Positions 25,621 to 33,046 of a stretch of DNA of 41,253 bases are shown here, one piece after another. Under the pieces are notes generated by a model that ran no database searches, was not told where the DNA came from, and worked only from the letters and a program-made list of their open reading frames with translations. A program made the translations under genes and the position numbers. Origin of the DNA: DASTGO01 sp035719045 (lineage in GTDB: Bacteria > Actinomycetota > Actinomycetes > Actinomycetales > Kineosporiaceae); contig DASTGO010000067.1 of NCBI GenBank assembly GCA_035719045.1, forward strand, positions 1 to 41,253, read 5' to 3'. Every line of letters starts with the position of its first letter. Position 1 is the stretch's first letter.

Positions 25621-26533
25621 ACTGGCCGACGACGTCCACGATCAGGGTCGAATCGGGTGTCTTGCTCTGGGCCTCCGCGGGCATCACGGCGAGAACCCGG
25701 CTGCCCACGTTGCCGCCCTTCAGCGCGGTCAGGGCGGTCATCACGGCCTGCCCGGAGCCCAACTGCAGGGGCCCACCCCAGGTCTCGTTCTTCTTCCCGC
25801 TGGCCAGCTCCACCTGGACGATCTCCATGATGAAGCTCTTGGTGGCGTCCAGCTTCGCGCCGTTGCCCTGGATCAGCAGGGTGGACCTCGGCTGGGCGTC
25901 CGCCTTGATCCCCTCGACGGAGTCGACGGTGGGCTTCTTGCCGGGCTCGGAGGTCACCTTCGGGAAACCTGCGGGCGGCGTCACGGGGGTGCCGGAGGCC
26001 GCGGCGTTCGGGCTGAACGCGGCGATCAGGTCCACGACGAACACCAGCGTGTGCCCGGCGAGCGGCTCACTGGCGCTGGCCGACGCCCCGTACGCCTGCG
26101 CGGCCGGGATGGTCAGCAGGACCCGCGACCCGACGTGCTGACCGACCAGGCCCTTGTCCCAGCCCGGGATGACCTGGCCGCCACCGAGCGGGAAGCTGAA
26201 GACCTGCTTGTGGTCGAAGGAGTTGTCGAAGATGTTCGGTTTGCCGTCCTTGAGGTCCCAGGTCTGGCCGAGGTAGTTGACGACAAGGGTCTGGCCGGTG
26301 CTCACCGCAGGGCCGGTGCCCTCGCTGATCGCCTCGGTGTTCAACGAGGTGGGCGCGGCCGAGGTCGGCACGGTCAGGGTCGGCTTCTGGCCGAACGTTC
26401 CGGTGACGGAGACCCCGACCTTGGACATCTTGCCGCCGGGGGCGGAGTTCGCCTTCGAGCCTGCGCCGCAGGCGGCCAGCAGCAGGGACGAGGCGGCGAT
26501 CAGGACGGCGAGACGCCGCGACGGCACGAACAC
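25616..26533 (-). CDS. FKBP-type peptidyl-prolyl isomerase lipoprotein
   Basis: 305 residues. A signal peptide ending in a lipobox (LLLAAC, Cys about 21) predicts a lipoprotein outside the membrane. The FKBP domain follows: GQTLVVNYLGQTWDLKDGKP, FDNSFDHKQVFSFPLGGGQV, then IPGWDKGLVGQHVGSRVLLT and PAAQAYG. The remaining 120 C-terminal residues (STLLIQGNGAKLDATKSFIM, ALTALKGGNVGSRVLAVMPA) look like a second, degenerate FKBP copy. It probably helps fold exported proteins. GTG 26533 has GGAG 6 nt upstream, and TAGCGT at 26572-26567 is a plausible -10. It is convergent with the helicase gene. Confidence 0.93.
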   Translation of the reverse strand: MFVPSRRLAVLIAASSLLLAACGAGSKANSAPGGKMSKVGVSVTGTFGQKPTLTVPTSAAPTSLNTEAISEGTGPAVSTGQTLVVNYLGQTWDLKDGKPNIFDNSFDHKQVFSFPLGGGQVIPGWDKGLVGQHVGSRVLLTIPAAQAYGASASASEPLAGHTLVFVVDLIAAFSPNAAASGTPVTPPAGFPKVTSEPGKKPTVDSVEGIKADAQPRSTLLIQGNGAKLDATKSFIMEIVQVELASGKKNETWGGPLQLGSGQAVMTALTALKGGNVGSRVLAVMPAEAQSKTPDSTLIVDVVGQY

Positions 26534-26616
26534 GAGGTACTCCAGGTGTCGGGAACGGAGGACTTGACGCTAGCCGACGAAACAGGGCGGGCCGAGCGCA
26601 GCCCCGGCAAGGAGGG

Positions 26617-26811
26617 TCAGCGGCGGCCGGGCCGGGGCGCGACGCCGTCCCCGGTGGACCTGGCCTGGGCTTCGGCGTGCCGCTGGTGCAGCCGGGTACG
26701 GATCTCGTCGGGGGTGTAGGCGCGGCGGCGGCGTTCGGCCCGGGCCAGGAGCACCCCGGTCGCGGTCACGCCGACCACACCGGCCAGTCCGAGCACCTTC
26801 CACCAGCGCAT
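26617..26811 (-). CDS. Small single-pass membrane protein
   Basis: 64 residues: an N-terminal membrane segment (WWKVLGLAGVVGVTATGVLLA) followed by a basic cytoplasmic tail (RAERRRRAYTPDEIRTRLHQ). The tail begins a YTPDEIRTRLHQRHAEA motif like that of short conserved actinobacterial proteins. No function is known. ATG 26811 is supported by TAGCCT 7 nt upstream (26824-26819), implying a leaderless mRNA. It is divergent from the YiiX-like gene, the two starts being 19 bp apart. Confidence 0.72.
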   Translation of the reverse strand: MRWWKVLGLAGVVGVTATGVLLARAERRRRAYTPDEIRTRLHQRHAEAQARSTGDGVAPRPGRR

Positions 26812-26817
26812 GGCGCC

Positions 26818-26824
26818 TAGGCTA
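26818..26824. promoter_or_regulatory. Overlapping divergent -10 elements
   Basis: On the plus strand TAGGCT (26818-26823) is 7 nt from GTG 26831; on the minus strand TAGCCT (26824-26819) is 7 nt from ATG 26811. The two hexamers share five base pairs, so RNA polymerase could not open both at once. Confidence 0.6.
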
Positions 26825-26830
26825 CGGGTC

Positions 26831-27604
26831 GTGGCGGCCGACCCGATCACCCGGATCAGTCTCGACGAGGCGCTGGACCAGACGCGGACCGGGGACCTGT
26901 GGGTGTTCCGGGGCCGTACGGTCGCCGACCGGGCCATCCAGCTCACCACGAACTCCCCCGTCAACCACGTCGGCATGTGTCTGGCGCTGGAGGACCTGCC
27001 GCCGCTCATGTGGCATGCCGAGCTGGGCCGGTCCCTGCCGGATCTGTGGGCGGGCGGCCACCACCGTGGTGTCCAGTTGCACGATCTGCGGGCCGCGGTG
27101 CTGCAGTGGGCGCACCGGTACGGGCAGCGGGCCTGGCTGCGTCAGCTCGACCGGCCGCTGAGCACGCCGATGGAGGATGCCGCGCTGCGGACGGTGGCCC
27201 GGCTGGACGGGACACCGTTCCCCTCCACCGCCCGGCTGGCCGCGCGGTGGTTCGGCGGGCGGATCCCGGCGTGGCATGCCCGGCGCCGGGAGCACGTCCG
27301 CCGCGACGCGGATCCCGGCATGCCCGAGCTCGCGGGAGGCCCGGTGCGGGACCAGGGCGGCGCGGCCTCCGGGCGCCCGGCGCTGGAGAGCGCCTACTGC
27401 GCCGAGGTGGTGGCCATCACCTACCAGGCGATGGGCCTGCTGCCGCCGGGCCGGCGACCGAACTGGTACGACCCGGGCCGGTTCTGGAGCGGCGACGAGC
27501 TGGAACTTGCCCCTGGCTACCGACTGGGTGCGGAGATCGCGGTCGAGCTCCCGCCGGCGCCGGCCGCGCACGAGGGAACCTGCAGCGCCGACCTGAACCG
27601 CTGA
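26831..27604 (+). CDS. YiiX/NlpC-P60-like permuted papain-fold protein
   Basis: 257 residues. GDLWVFRGRTVADRAIQLTT, then NSPVNHVGMCLAL gives a conserved His early. AYCAEVVAITYQAMGLLPPG gives the Cys late. This His-before-Cys order is that of circularly permuted NlpC/P60 (YiiX/LRAT-like) enzymes, which hydrolyse amide or ester bonds, including lipids. No signal peptide is visible, so it is probably cytoplasmic or membrane-associated through partners. The GTG at 26831 is preferred to ATG 26810 because of the -10 at 26818-26823 and because the ATG overlaps the divergent start. Substrate unknown. Confidence 0.75.
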   Translation: MAADPITRISLDEALDQTRTGDLWVFRGRTVADRAIQLTTNSPVNHVGMCLALEDLPPLMWHAELGRSLPDLWAGGHHRGVQLHDLRAAVLQWAHRYGQRAWLRQLDRPLSTPMEDAALRTVARLDGTPFPSTARLAARWFGGRIPAWHARRREHVRRDADPGMPELAGGPVRDQGGAASGRPALESAYCAEVVAITYQAMGLLPPGRRPNWYDPGRFWSGDELELAPGYRLGAEIAVELPPAPAAHEGTCSADLNR

Positions 27605-27692
27605 GCGTCGGCACCGGTCAGCAGGAGCGCGGCAGCCGGGGCCGTCTGGCTCGACTCACGGCGGGAACCTGACCAGGCTCGATCCGCCGGCC

Positions 27693-27702
27693 GGAATGTT
27701 CC
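27693..27702. promoter_or_regulatory. Palindrome GGAATGTTCC upstream of the aldo/keto reductase gene
   Basis: GGAA-TG-TTCC is followed immediately by another GGAA and an AT-rich AATAATTG run, 37-46 nt before the aldo/keto reductase start. The AT-rich run is a likely -10 area, and the palindrome may be an operator. No regulator can be assigned. Confidence 0.35.
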
Positions 27703-27738
27703 GGAATAATTGAGTGGGCAACCGGGCTGGTGGCAGGC

Positions 27739-28584
27739 ATGGATGCTCCTTCTACGTTCGCCCTCGGTGGGGATCTGACGGTCCACAGGCTCGGCTACGG
27801 CGCGATGCGGCTGACCGGCCCCGGTGTGTGGGGTGAGCCCGCAGACCGGGCCGGGGCGGTCGCCGTCGTGCGGGCCGCGGTGGAGCAGGGGGTCGACTTC
27901 ATCGACACCGCCGACTCCTACGGTCCCTTCGTCAGTGAACGCATCATCGCCGAGGCGCTGCACCCCTACCCGCAGGGCCTGGTCATCGCGACCAAGGCCG
28001 GTCTGACCCGACCCGGCCCGGGTACCTGGGTGCCCGTGGGCCGCCCGTCCTACCTCAAGCAGCAGGTGGAACTGTCGCTGCGCACCCTGCGTCTGGAGCG
28101 GATCGACCTGATCCAGCTGCACCGCATCGACCCAGAAGTGCCCCTGGAGGATCAGCTCGGCGCCTTCGTCGAGCTCAAGGAGCAGGGCAAGGTGCGCCAC
28201 ATCGGCCTGTCCGAGGTGTCGGTGGAGCAACTGAAGGCCGCCCGGGAGATCACCGAGATCGCCGGCGTGCAGAACCTGTACAACCTCAGCAACCGCCAGT
28301 CCCAGGCCGTGCTCGACTATGCGACGGCCGAGGGCATCGCGTTCATCCCCTGGTTCCCGATCGCGACCGGCGAGCTGGCCAAGCCCGACGGCCCGGTCGC
28401 CGCGATCGCCAGGGAACTCGATGCGACGCCGTCCCAGATAGCTCTCGCCTGGCTGCTGCACGTCTCGCCGGTGGTGCTGCCGATCCCGGGAACGACGTCC
28501 CTCGACCACCTCACCGAGAACCTGGCGGCAGGCCGGCTGCCCCTCTCCGACGAGGTCATGGCCCAGCTCAACTCCCTGACCTGA
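27739..28584 (+). CDS. Aldo/keto reductase
   Basis: 281 residues with a TIM-barrel AKR sequence. The catalytic tetrad is visible: Asp and Tyr in FIDTADSYGPF, Lys in VIATKAG and His in LIQLHRIDP. The NADPH-binding C-terminal region is LPIPGTTSLDHLTENLAA. It reduces carbonyls with NAD(P)H; the true substrate is unknown. ATG 27739 is taken; GTG 27730 is also possible. It is followed by a 10-bp hairpin and then a co-oriented MerR gene with its own promoter, a common pairing for stress-responsive oxidoreductases. Confidence 0.92.
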   Translation: MDAPSTFALGGDLTVHRLGYGAMRLTGPGVWGEPADRAGAVAVVRAAVEQGVDFIDTADSYGPFVSERIIAEALHPYPQGLVIATKAGLTRPGPGTWVPVGRPSYLKQQVELSLRTLRLERIDLIQLHRIDPEVPLEDQLGAFVELKEQGKVRHIGLSEVSVEQLKAAREITEIAGVQNLYNLSNRQSQAVLDYATAEGIAFIPWFPIATGELAKPDGPVAAIARELDATPSQIALAWLLHVSPVVLPIPGTTSLDHLTENLAAGRLPLSDEVMAQLNSLT

Positions 28585-28622
28585 CCGCTCCACCCCTCCG
28601 CTGTCGTCACCGATCCCGCCGG

Positions 28623-28649
28623 CGGCCGTGCCTGGTCCGGGCACGGCCG
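28623..28649. terminator. Hairpin after the aldo/keto reductase gene
   Basis: CGGCCGTGCC (28623-28632) pairs perfectly with GGCACGGCCG (28640-28649) around a 7-nt loop. No T-tract follows. Its position between the aldo/keto reductase gene and the merR promoter fits a terminator. Confidence 0.55.
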
Positions 28650-28680
28650 TCCCCGTCGTGTGGCAGCGGGACTGTGACGC

Positions 28681-28709
28681 TTGTCAAGGGTGGGCCGCGC
28701 TGCTCTAAT
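28681..28709 (+). promoter_or_regulatory. Promoter of merR with palindrome over the -35
   Basis: TTGTCA (28681-28686) and TCTAAT (28704-28709) are 17 bp apart, and the ATG is 7 nt past the -10, so the mRNA should be leaderless. CTTG-T-CAAG (28680-28688) makes a palindrome over the -35, a natural place for autorepression. Confidence 0.7.
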
Positions 28710-28716
28710 CCTGCGC

Positions 28717-29508
28717 ATGTCCCGGCCGGAGCAGGTGCGACAGCCGCCGGCGAAGCCGTCCGCCGGCCCCGGCCCCGGTCCCGGCCCAGCCGATGACGGT
28801 GGCCGGCAGGCGACCTGGCTGACCGTGGACGAAATCTCCACCCGCACCGGGATCAGCGTCCGGACCATCCGTTTCTACGCCTCGAGGCGGCTGCTCCCCC
28901 CGCCGCGACTGCAGGGCCGGGTCGGCTACTACGGGGACGACCACCTGGCCCGCCTGGAACTCGTACAGCGCCTGCAGGAGTTGGGGTTCACCCTGGCCGC
29001 GATCGAGGAGTACCTGTCGCGGATCGCGCCGGGCACCCCGCCCGAGGACGTCCGCGTCCTGGGCGCGCTGATGACCCCCTGGACCGTGGACGTGCCCGAG
29101 GAACTGACCCGGGCCGAACTCGCCGAACGCCTCGGCCGTCCGTTGAGCACCGCGGATCTCGCACTGCTGGAGGCGTTCGGGGTCCTCACCCGGACCGGCC
29201 GCCGGTTCCGGGTGGCGCCGGCCCTGCTCGAGCTCGGCGCCGACCTGCTCGACGTGGGACTCGACGTGGACGCCGCCCGGCGCTCACGGACGGTGGTCGA
29301 CACCCATACCCGCCAGATCATGGCCGAGCTGAACGCGATCTTCCGGGAGCAGGTCTGGGGACCCTACCGCGCAGGCCCGCATACCGCCGCACAGCGACGG
29401 CAACTGTCCGAGCGGACCGAGCGGTTGCGCTCGGCGACCCTGCGCGCCACCGTCATCGCCCTGCAGCAGGCCCTCAACGAGACCATCCGGGCCTCGGTGC
29501 AGCGCTGA
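28717..29508 (+). CDS. MerR-family transcriptional regulator
   Basis: 263 residues. After a Pro/Gly-rich N-terminus the MerR DNA-binding domain reads WLTVDEISTRTGISVRTIRF, then YASRRLLPPPRLQGRVGYYG, then ARLELVQRLQELGFTLAAIE. The C-terminal effector part (TPWTVDVPEELTRAELAERL ... RAGPHTAAQRRQLSERTERL) has no metal-binding cysteines, so a small-molecule or stress signal is more likely than a metal. ATG 28717 agrees with a -35/-10 promoter placing the start site at the codon. Its target may be the upstream aldo/keto reductase or itself. Confidence 0.9.
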   Translation: MSRPEQVRQPPAKPSAGPGPGPGPADDGGRQATWLTVDEISTRTGISVRTIRFYASRRLLPPPRLQGRVGYYGDDHLARLELVQRLQELGFTLAAIEEYLSRIAPGTPPEDVRVLGALMTPWTVDVPEELTRAELAERLGRPLSTADLALLEAFGVLTRTGRRFRVAPALLELGADLLDVGLDVDAARRSRTVVDTHTRQIMAELNAIFREQVWGPYRAGPHTAAQRRQLSERTERLRSATLRATVIALQQALNETIRASVQR

Positions 29509-29629
29509 ATCCGCCCGCTGCGGACGGGGACCCCGCGGCGCCCACCACCACGCCGGCCTCCGACGAGCGCACCCTGCAGGTGGTCGACGGCTCGACGAAG
29601 CCGTCGGGGTCGCGTTCCCGTGGTGGGCC

Positions 29630-30904
29630 CTAACGTCGCCGGGCGTACCCCGAGCCACCGACCTGCCAGCGCAGCGTCCGGGTCGGCGCGTCGTCGAGTT
29701 CGCGCAGGAGCCGTTCGGAACTGGCCGTGGCGATCGGCTGCCATCCCAGGGTCAGGTCATGGGCCACACAGACGAAGCCGGACGGGTCGCGCCGGTCGCC
29801 GATCGCGATGATCTTCAGGCTGACCGGGCAGCGCTGGCCGCTCTTGGCCACGTAGGACCACTCCTGCAGGTTCGGCAGCCCCGACCGGGTGATCTCCAGC
29901 AGCGGGTCGGTCCCCGGCTCCAGGCCGAGTTCGGCGGCCGCCACCGCGATGTCGTCCGGGTCGTACAGGCACAGGGTGGGCCGCCCGACGAGTTCGGCGG
30001 CACTGTAGCCGAGCAGGCGTTCCGCGGCCCGGTTGACCGTGGTGATCCGCCCCTCGGCGTCGGCGATGACGATCAGCCGGTCGGAGATCGCCCGCAGGAT
30101 GGCGTTCACCACGTCCTGGCTGTGCTGCAGGTCGGCGAGGATCGCCCGGGCCCGGGTATCGGACTCCCGGTGCGCGCTCATGTCCCGGAACACGGCGGTG
30201 ACCACGGGCCCGTGCCGGGTCTCCACCCGGGCCAGCCACACCGCCGCCGGGAAGCCGGTGCCGTCGCGACGCATCCCGGCCACCTCGACGGCCTCACCGG
30301 CGGGGCCGGGGCGGGCACCGTCGAGCACCTGCTGGCGGAGCAGGGCGAGCACGCCGCGGGCGGCGGGCGCCACCAGGAGGTCACCGCTGTGGCCGACGAT
30401 CTCGCTGCCGACGTACCCGAACGTCCGCTGGGCGGCCTCGTTGAACAGCACGACCCGGTTGGCGGGATCCACGGCGAAGACCGCGTCGGGGCTGGCGTCG
30501 AGCAGTGCGAGGGCGTCCTGGCCGCGCAGCCGGGCGAGCAGTGCCTTCGCCCCGGTGCCGCGCAGCAGCCGCCGACGGGCTCCCGCACCGCTGGTCGACG
30601 CCGGCGGGGGCACCAGCCACAGGATGTCGTCAGGCAGCTCACCGAGCACCTGGACACCTTCGCCACCGCCCCGCTCCGGCCCGACGGCCGGTTGCAGCGG
30701 CAGTTGCTGGTACCTGCGCAGCGGGGTATCGAGGTCCTGCAGCACGGTGACCGCCCTCCCGACCGTCGCGAGGTCCACCGCCCACCCCGACGGCGTCGGG
30801 CGCGGCGGCGACCTCATCTCGTCGCTCTGACCGCCCTGCACCCCCCGGTGGGCTGCCGGCACAGCGGCAACCGGAACGGTCAGTCGATGGGCCCCACGAT
30901 CCAC
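29630..30904 (-). CDS. Two-PAS-domain sensory protein without an output domain
   Basis: 424 residues. PAS domain 1 (LLDASPDAVFAVDPANRVVL, then EAAQRTFGYVGSEIVG) lies near residues 133-240 and PAS domain 2 (DRLIVIADAEGRITTVNRAA, then ERLLGYSAAELVGRPTLCLY) near 265-385. The first 120 residues are Pro/Arg/Gly-rich. No histidine kinase, GGDEF, EAL, PP2C or helix-turn-helix part follows; the protein ends SGYARRR. It may act through partner binding. GTG 30904 is used because a TAGTGT -10 (30922-30917) would start transcription about 6 nt before it; ATG 30817 is an alternative. Confidence 0.78.
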   Translation of the reverse strand: MDRGAHRLTVPVAAVPAAHRGVQGGQSDEMRSPPRPTPSGWAVDLATVGRAVTVLQDLDTPLRRYQQLPLQPAVGPERGGGEGVQVLGELPDDILWLVPPPASTSGAGARRRLLRGTGAKALLARLRGQDALALLDASPDAVFAVDPANRVVLFNEAAQRTFGYVGSEIVGHSGDLLVAPAARGVLALLRQQVLDGARPGPAGEAVEVAGMRRDGTGFPAAVWLARVETRHGPVVTAVFRDMSAHRESDTRARAILADLQHSQDVVNAILRAISDRLIVIADAEGRITTVNRAAERLLGYSAAELVGRPTLCLYDPDDIAVAAAELGLEPGTDPLLEITRSGLPNLQEWSYVAKSGQRCPVSLKIIAIGDRRDPSGFVCVAHDLTLGWQPIATASSERLLRELDDAPTRTLRWQVGGSGYARRR

Positions 30905-30916
30905 ACCGACACGAAG

Positions 30917-30922
30917 ACACTA
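30917..30922 (-). promoter_or_regulatory. Candidate -10 element of the PAS gene
   Basis: TAGTGT on the minus strand lies in an unusually AT-rich stretch of this genome and predicts a start near 30910. No -35 is clear. Confidence 0.35.
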
Positions 30923-30989
30923 CAGCACGTATTCATCCGCGCACTCTCCGTGTTTGATGAGATCTCCTCCGAGCGATCTACCAGGCAGA

Positions 30990-32135
30990 TCAGCCGTTCG
31001 ACGGCGCGGCGGACAGCCCCGAACAGCCGCGCAACTGCTTCCACGCGGCCTGGGCGGATGAGGTCGCCTGCGCGCTGCCGGCACGGGGCACCCCGTCGGC
31101 CGCGATCGTGAGCGGCGCGAACGACGCCTTCGTCACCCCGGCACGGGACGCCCCTGCGGGTTGGTCGACGGTGAGGGTGAGCACGCCCGTGGTCGCGTCG
31201 AGTCCACGACTGCGCCACCAGATGAAGTTGCCCAGGCCGTAGTCCACGTAGCTGCCGCCGAGCCAGCCGCCCGCCTGCAGACGGTGGGCGTGCGAGCCGA
31301 CGATGACGTCCGCGCCGGCCGCGGACAGCGCTTCGGCGGTCCGCCGCTGCAGGGCGGTCGGGCAGGTGGTGTAGTCGGTACCCCAGTGCAGGTAGACCAC
31401 CACCACGTCGGCCTGGGAGCGTGCCCGCCGGACGGAGGCCGTGAGCCGGTCGAGGGTCGCGGCCGAGGCGATCCCCGCCCGGTTCGCCGTCGCCGACCAG
31501 GCGGACAGGGTCCAGTCCCCGAGCTGACTCGCACCGAGCACGGCGACCTTCGCCCCGCGCACCTCCAGCATGGCCGGGGCATATGCCTGGGCGGCGTCGG
31601 CACCGACACCGACCACCCGCACCGAGCTGCGGCCGACGGCCGCCAGGGTGTCCTTGAGACCCGCTTCGCCGTAGTCGACGGCATGGTTGTTGGCCATGGT
31701 CACCACGTCCACACCGACGTCCTGCAGCGCGGTCAGCGCCTCCGGGGTGGTCCGGAAGTGGAAGTCCTTGGGTGCCGGCGTCCCGCGGGAGGTGACGGCG
31801 GTCTCGAAGTTGACCATCGCTACGTCCGCCCCGGACAGGTAGGGCCGCAGGTCGGCCAGCGAGGTCGACGGGTCACGCAACAGGCCGGCCACATAGTCGG
31901 TGAAGTGGACGTCCCCGCCGAAGGCGAGGGTGATCGGCCATCGGGTGGCCGTCCCGGTCGCCGACCCGGTGGCCGTCCCGGACGGCTCCGTACTCGCCAG
32001 GGGCGGCACGGCGGGGGTCGCGGCCGAGACCGTGACCCCGGCACCGCTGCCGTGGGACGAACCCCCCGAACACGCCGCCAGTCCCCATGCGGCCACGAGG
32101 ACCGCGATGACACCTCCGCGCAGGCTGCTCCGCAC
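30990..32135 (-). CDS. CapA-family lipoprotein (PGA_cap metallophosphoesterase fold)
   Basis: 381 residues. A signal peptide with lipobox GLAAC (Cys about 22) and a Ser/Gly/Thr-rich linker precede the CapA domain. Its marks are LAFGGDVHFTDYVAGLLRDP, DVAMVNFETAVTSRG, VDVVTMANNHAVDYGEAG, VVVYLHWGTDY, GSHAHRLQAGGWLGG and GLGNFIWW, which supply the metal-ligand Asp, Asn, His residues. Family members act in poly-gamma-glutamate or capsule synthesis; no capB/capC is nearby, so here an envelope phosphoesterase role is equally possible. GTG 32135 has TAGACT 6 nt upstream. It is divergent from marR. A 5-bp hairpin (30975-30991) overlaps the stop. Confidence 0.9.
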   Translation of the reverse strand: MRSSLRGGVIAVLVAAWGLAACSGGSSHGSGAGVTVSAATPAVPPLASTEPSGTATGSATGTATRWPITLAFGGDVHFTDYVAGLLRDPSTSLADLRPYLSGADVAMVNFETAVTSRGTPAPKDFHFRTTPEALTALQDVGVDVVTMANNHAVDYGEAGLKDTLAAVGRSSVRVVGVGADAAQAYAPAMLEVRGAKVAVLGASQLGDWTLSAWSATANRAGIASAATLDRLTASVRRARSQADVVVVYLHWGTDYTTCPTALQRRTAEALSAAGADVIVGSHAHRLQAGGWLGGSYVDYGLGNFIWWRSRGLDATTGVLTLTVDQPAGASRAGVTKASFAPLTIAADGVPRAGSAQATSSAQAAWKQLRGCSGLSAAPSNG

Positions 32136-32141
32136 GGCCGG

Positions 32142-32196
32142 AGTCTAGAACCTCCAGCACCCAGCGTATAGTAAAGCGTTCAACTAATGATAGGCT
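32142..32196. promoter_or_regulatory. capA-marR divergent promoter with MarR-like operator
   Basis: TAGACT (32147-32142, minus) is 6 nt from the capA-like GTG, and TAGGCT (32191-32196, plus) is 6 nt from the marR ATG. Between them, TAGTAAAGCGTTCAACTA (32169-32186) matches 15 of 18 positions of the palindrome TAGTTGAACGTTCAACTA that MarR proteins often bind; its right half is perfect. Confidence 0.55.
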
Positions 32197-32202
32197 GCCA
32201 CC

Positions 32203-32766
32203 ATGACGGAATCCCGCTGGCTGGATGAGCATCAGCAGCGCGCCTGGCGGAGCTTCCTGGCCGCCACCCGCCTGCTGCAGGCCCAGCTGGACCGCGAGCT
32301 TCAGCGGGACAGCGGGATCCCCCACGCCTACTACGAGATTCTCGTCCGGCTGTCCGAGGCGCCGGACCGGGTGCTGCGGATGAGCGAGCTCGCCGACGCC
32401 TCCGAGTCCTCCCGCAGCCGGCTCTCCCATGCCGTGACCCGGCTGGAGGAAGCGGGCTGGGTGGTACGGGAGAGCTGCTCGACCGACCGCCGGGGTGCCT
32501 TCGCCCGGCTCACGGACGAGGGGTTCGCCGCCCTCGCCGCCGCGGCGCCGTCTCATGTGGCCTCCGTCCGGCGGCTGCTCATCGACCGGCTCACCGGCGA
32601 GCAACTGGAGCAGCTGCGGGTGATCAGCGACACCGTCCTGGCCGGGTTGCGCGGCACCGACGCCTTCGCGCACTGCCCGCAGGCCCAGGCGGTGTGTGAG
32701 GCGGCGGAGCCAGGCTCGGTGACCCTGCCGGAATCCGCCGAGTCAGCCGGCGTCACCCCCGCCTGA
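32203..32766 (+). CDS. MarR-family transcriptional regulator
   Basis: 187 residues. The winged helix-turn-helix reads RMSELADASESSRSRLSHAV, then TRLEEAGWVVRESCSTDRRG, then AFARLTDEGFAALAA, with the wing DRRG motif. The preceding helix (IPHAYYEILVRLSEAPDRVL) is the usual dimer or ligand region. A likely repressor of itself and the divergent capA-like gene, given the palindrome in their 67-bp gap. ATG 32203 has no strong ribosome site; TAGGCT 6 nt upstream suggests a leaderless mRNA. Confidence 0.93.
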   Translation: MTESRWLDEHQQRAWRSFLAATRLLQAQLDRELQRDSGIPHAYYEILVRLSEAPDRVLRMSELADASESSRSRLSHAVTRLEEAGWVVRESCSTDRRGAFARLTDEGFAALAAAAPSHVASVRRLLIDRLTGEQLEQLRVISDTVLAGLRGTDAFAHCPQAQAVCEAAEPGSVTLPESAESAGVTPA

Positions 32767-32857
32767 CACCCCCCCTGACACCACCCGCGAGCGACAGGGC
32801 AGGCATCAACCTCTCCGGCCGCCGGGCGACTCGGCCCCGCAGGGGCACCACTGGCAT

Positions 32858-32883
32858 GGGTCCCGCCCGGCCCTGCGGGACCC
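32858..32883. terminator. Perfect 9-bp hairpin downstream of marR
   Basis: GGGTCCCGC (32858-32866) pairs with GCGGGACCC (32875-32883) around an 8-nt loop, 92 nt after the marR stop and before the nitroreductase promoter. There is no T-tract. It probably isolates the two transcription units. Confidence 0.45.
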
Positions 32884-32968
32884 CACCCGGAAGCGTCACC
32901 CTGCGTGGTCGAACCAGCCCTCCGAGGGGAGATGGCTACGGTGTGCATGGATGAGACCGAGATCACGT

Positions 32969-32988
32969 TCCGGGACCTTCGCCCCGGA
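32969..32988 (+). promoter_or_regulatory. DosR-like box upstream of the nitroreductase gene
   Basis: TCCGGGACCTTCGCCCCGGA agrees with 15 of 20 positions of the mycobacterial DosR consensus (TTSGGGACTWWAGTCCCSAA), including both GGGAC / CCC cores. Its centre lies about 42 bp before the start predicted by TACGGT (33009-33014), a usual activator position, and Acg-type genes are classical DosR targets. Confidence 0.5.
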
Positions 32989-33008
32989 CACAACCGGTCA
33001 GGCCTACC

Positions 33009-33014
33009 TACGGT
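33009..33014 (+). promoter_or_regulatory. Candidate -10 element of the nitroreductase gene
   Basis: TACGGT predicts a start near 33021, giving a 26-nt leader that includes the GGAGG ribosome site at 33035-33039. Confidence 0.45.
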
Positions 33015-33046
33015 GGTCGGGGTTCGTCTTCCCCGGAGGTGCCGCG

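Noticed and set aside
30975..30991. GATCT/AGATC hairpin after the CapA-like gene as a terminator
   Set aside because: Only 5 bp with a 7-nt loop and no T-tract, too weak to call separately.
32858..32883. The GGGTCCCGC hairpin as a second DosR box
   Set aside because: Its cores are reversed (GGTCCC...GGGACC) with an 8-nt loop and the wrong spacing; it is better seen as a terminator-like hairpin.
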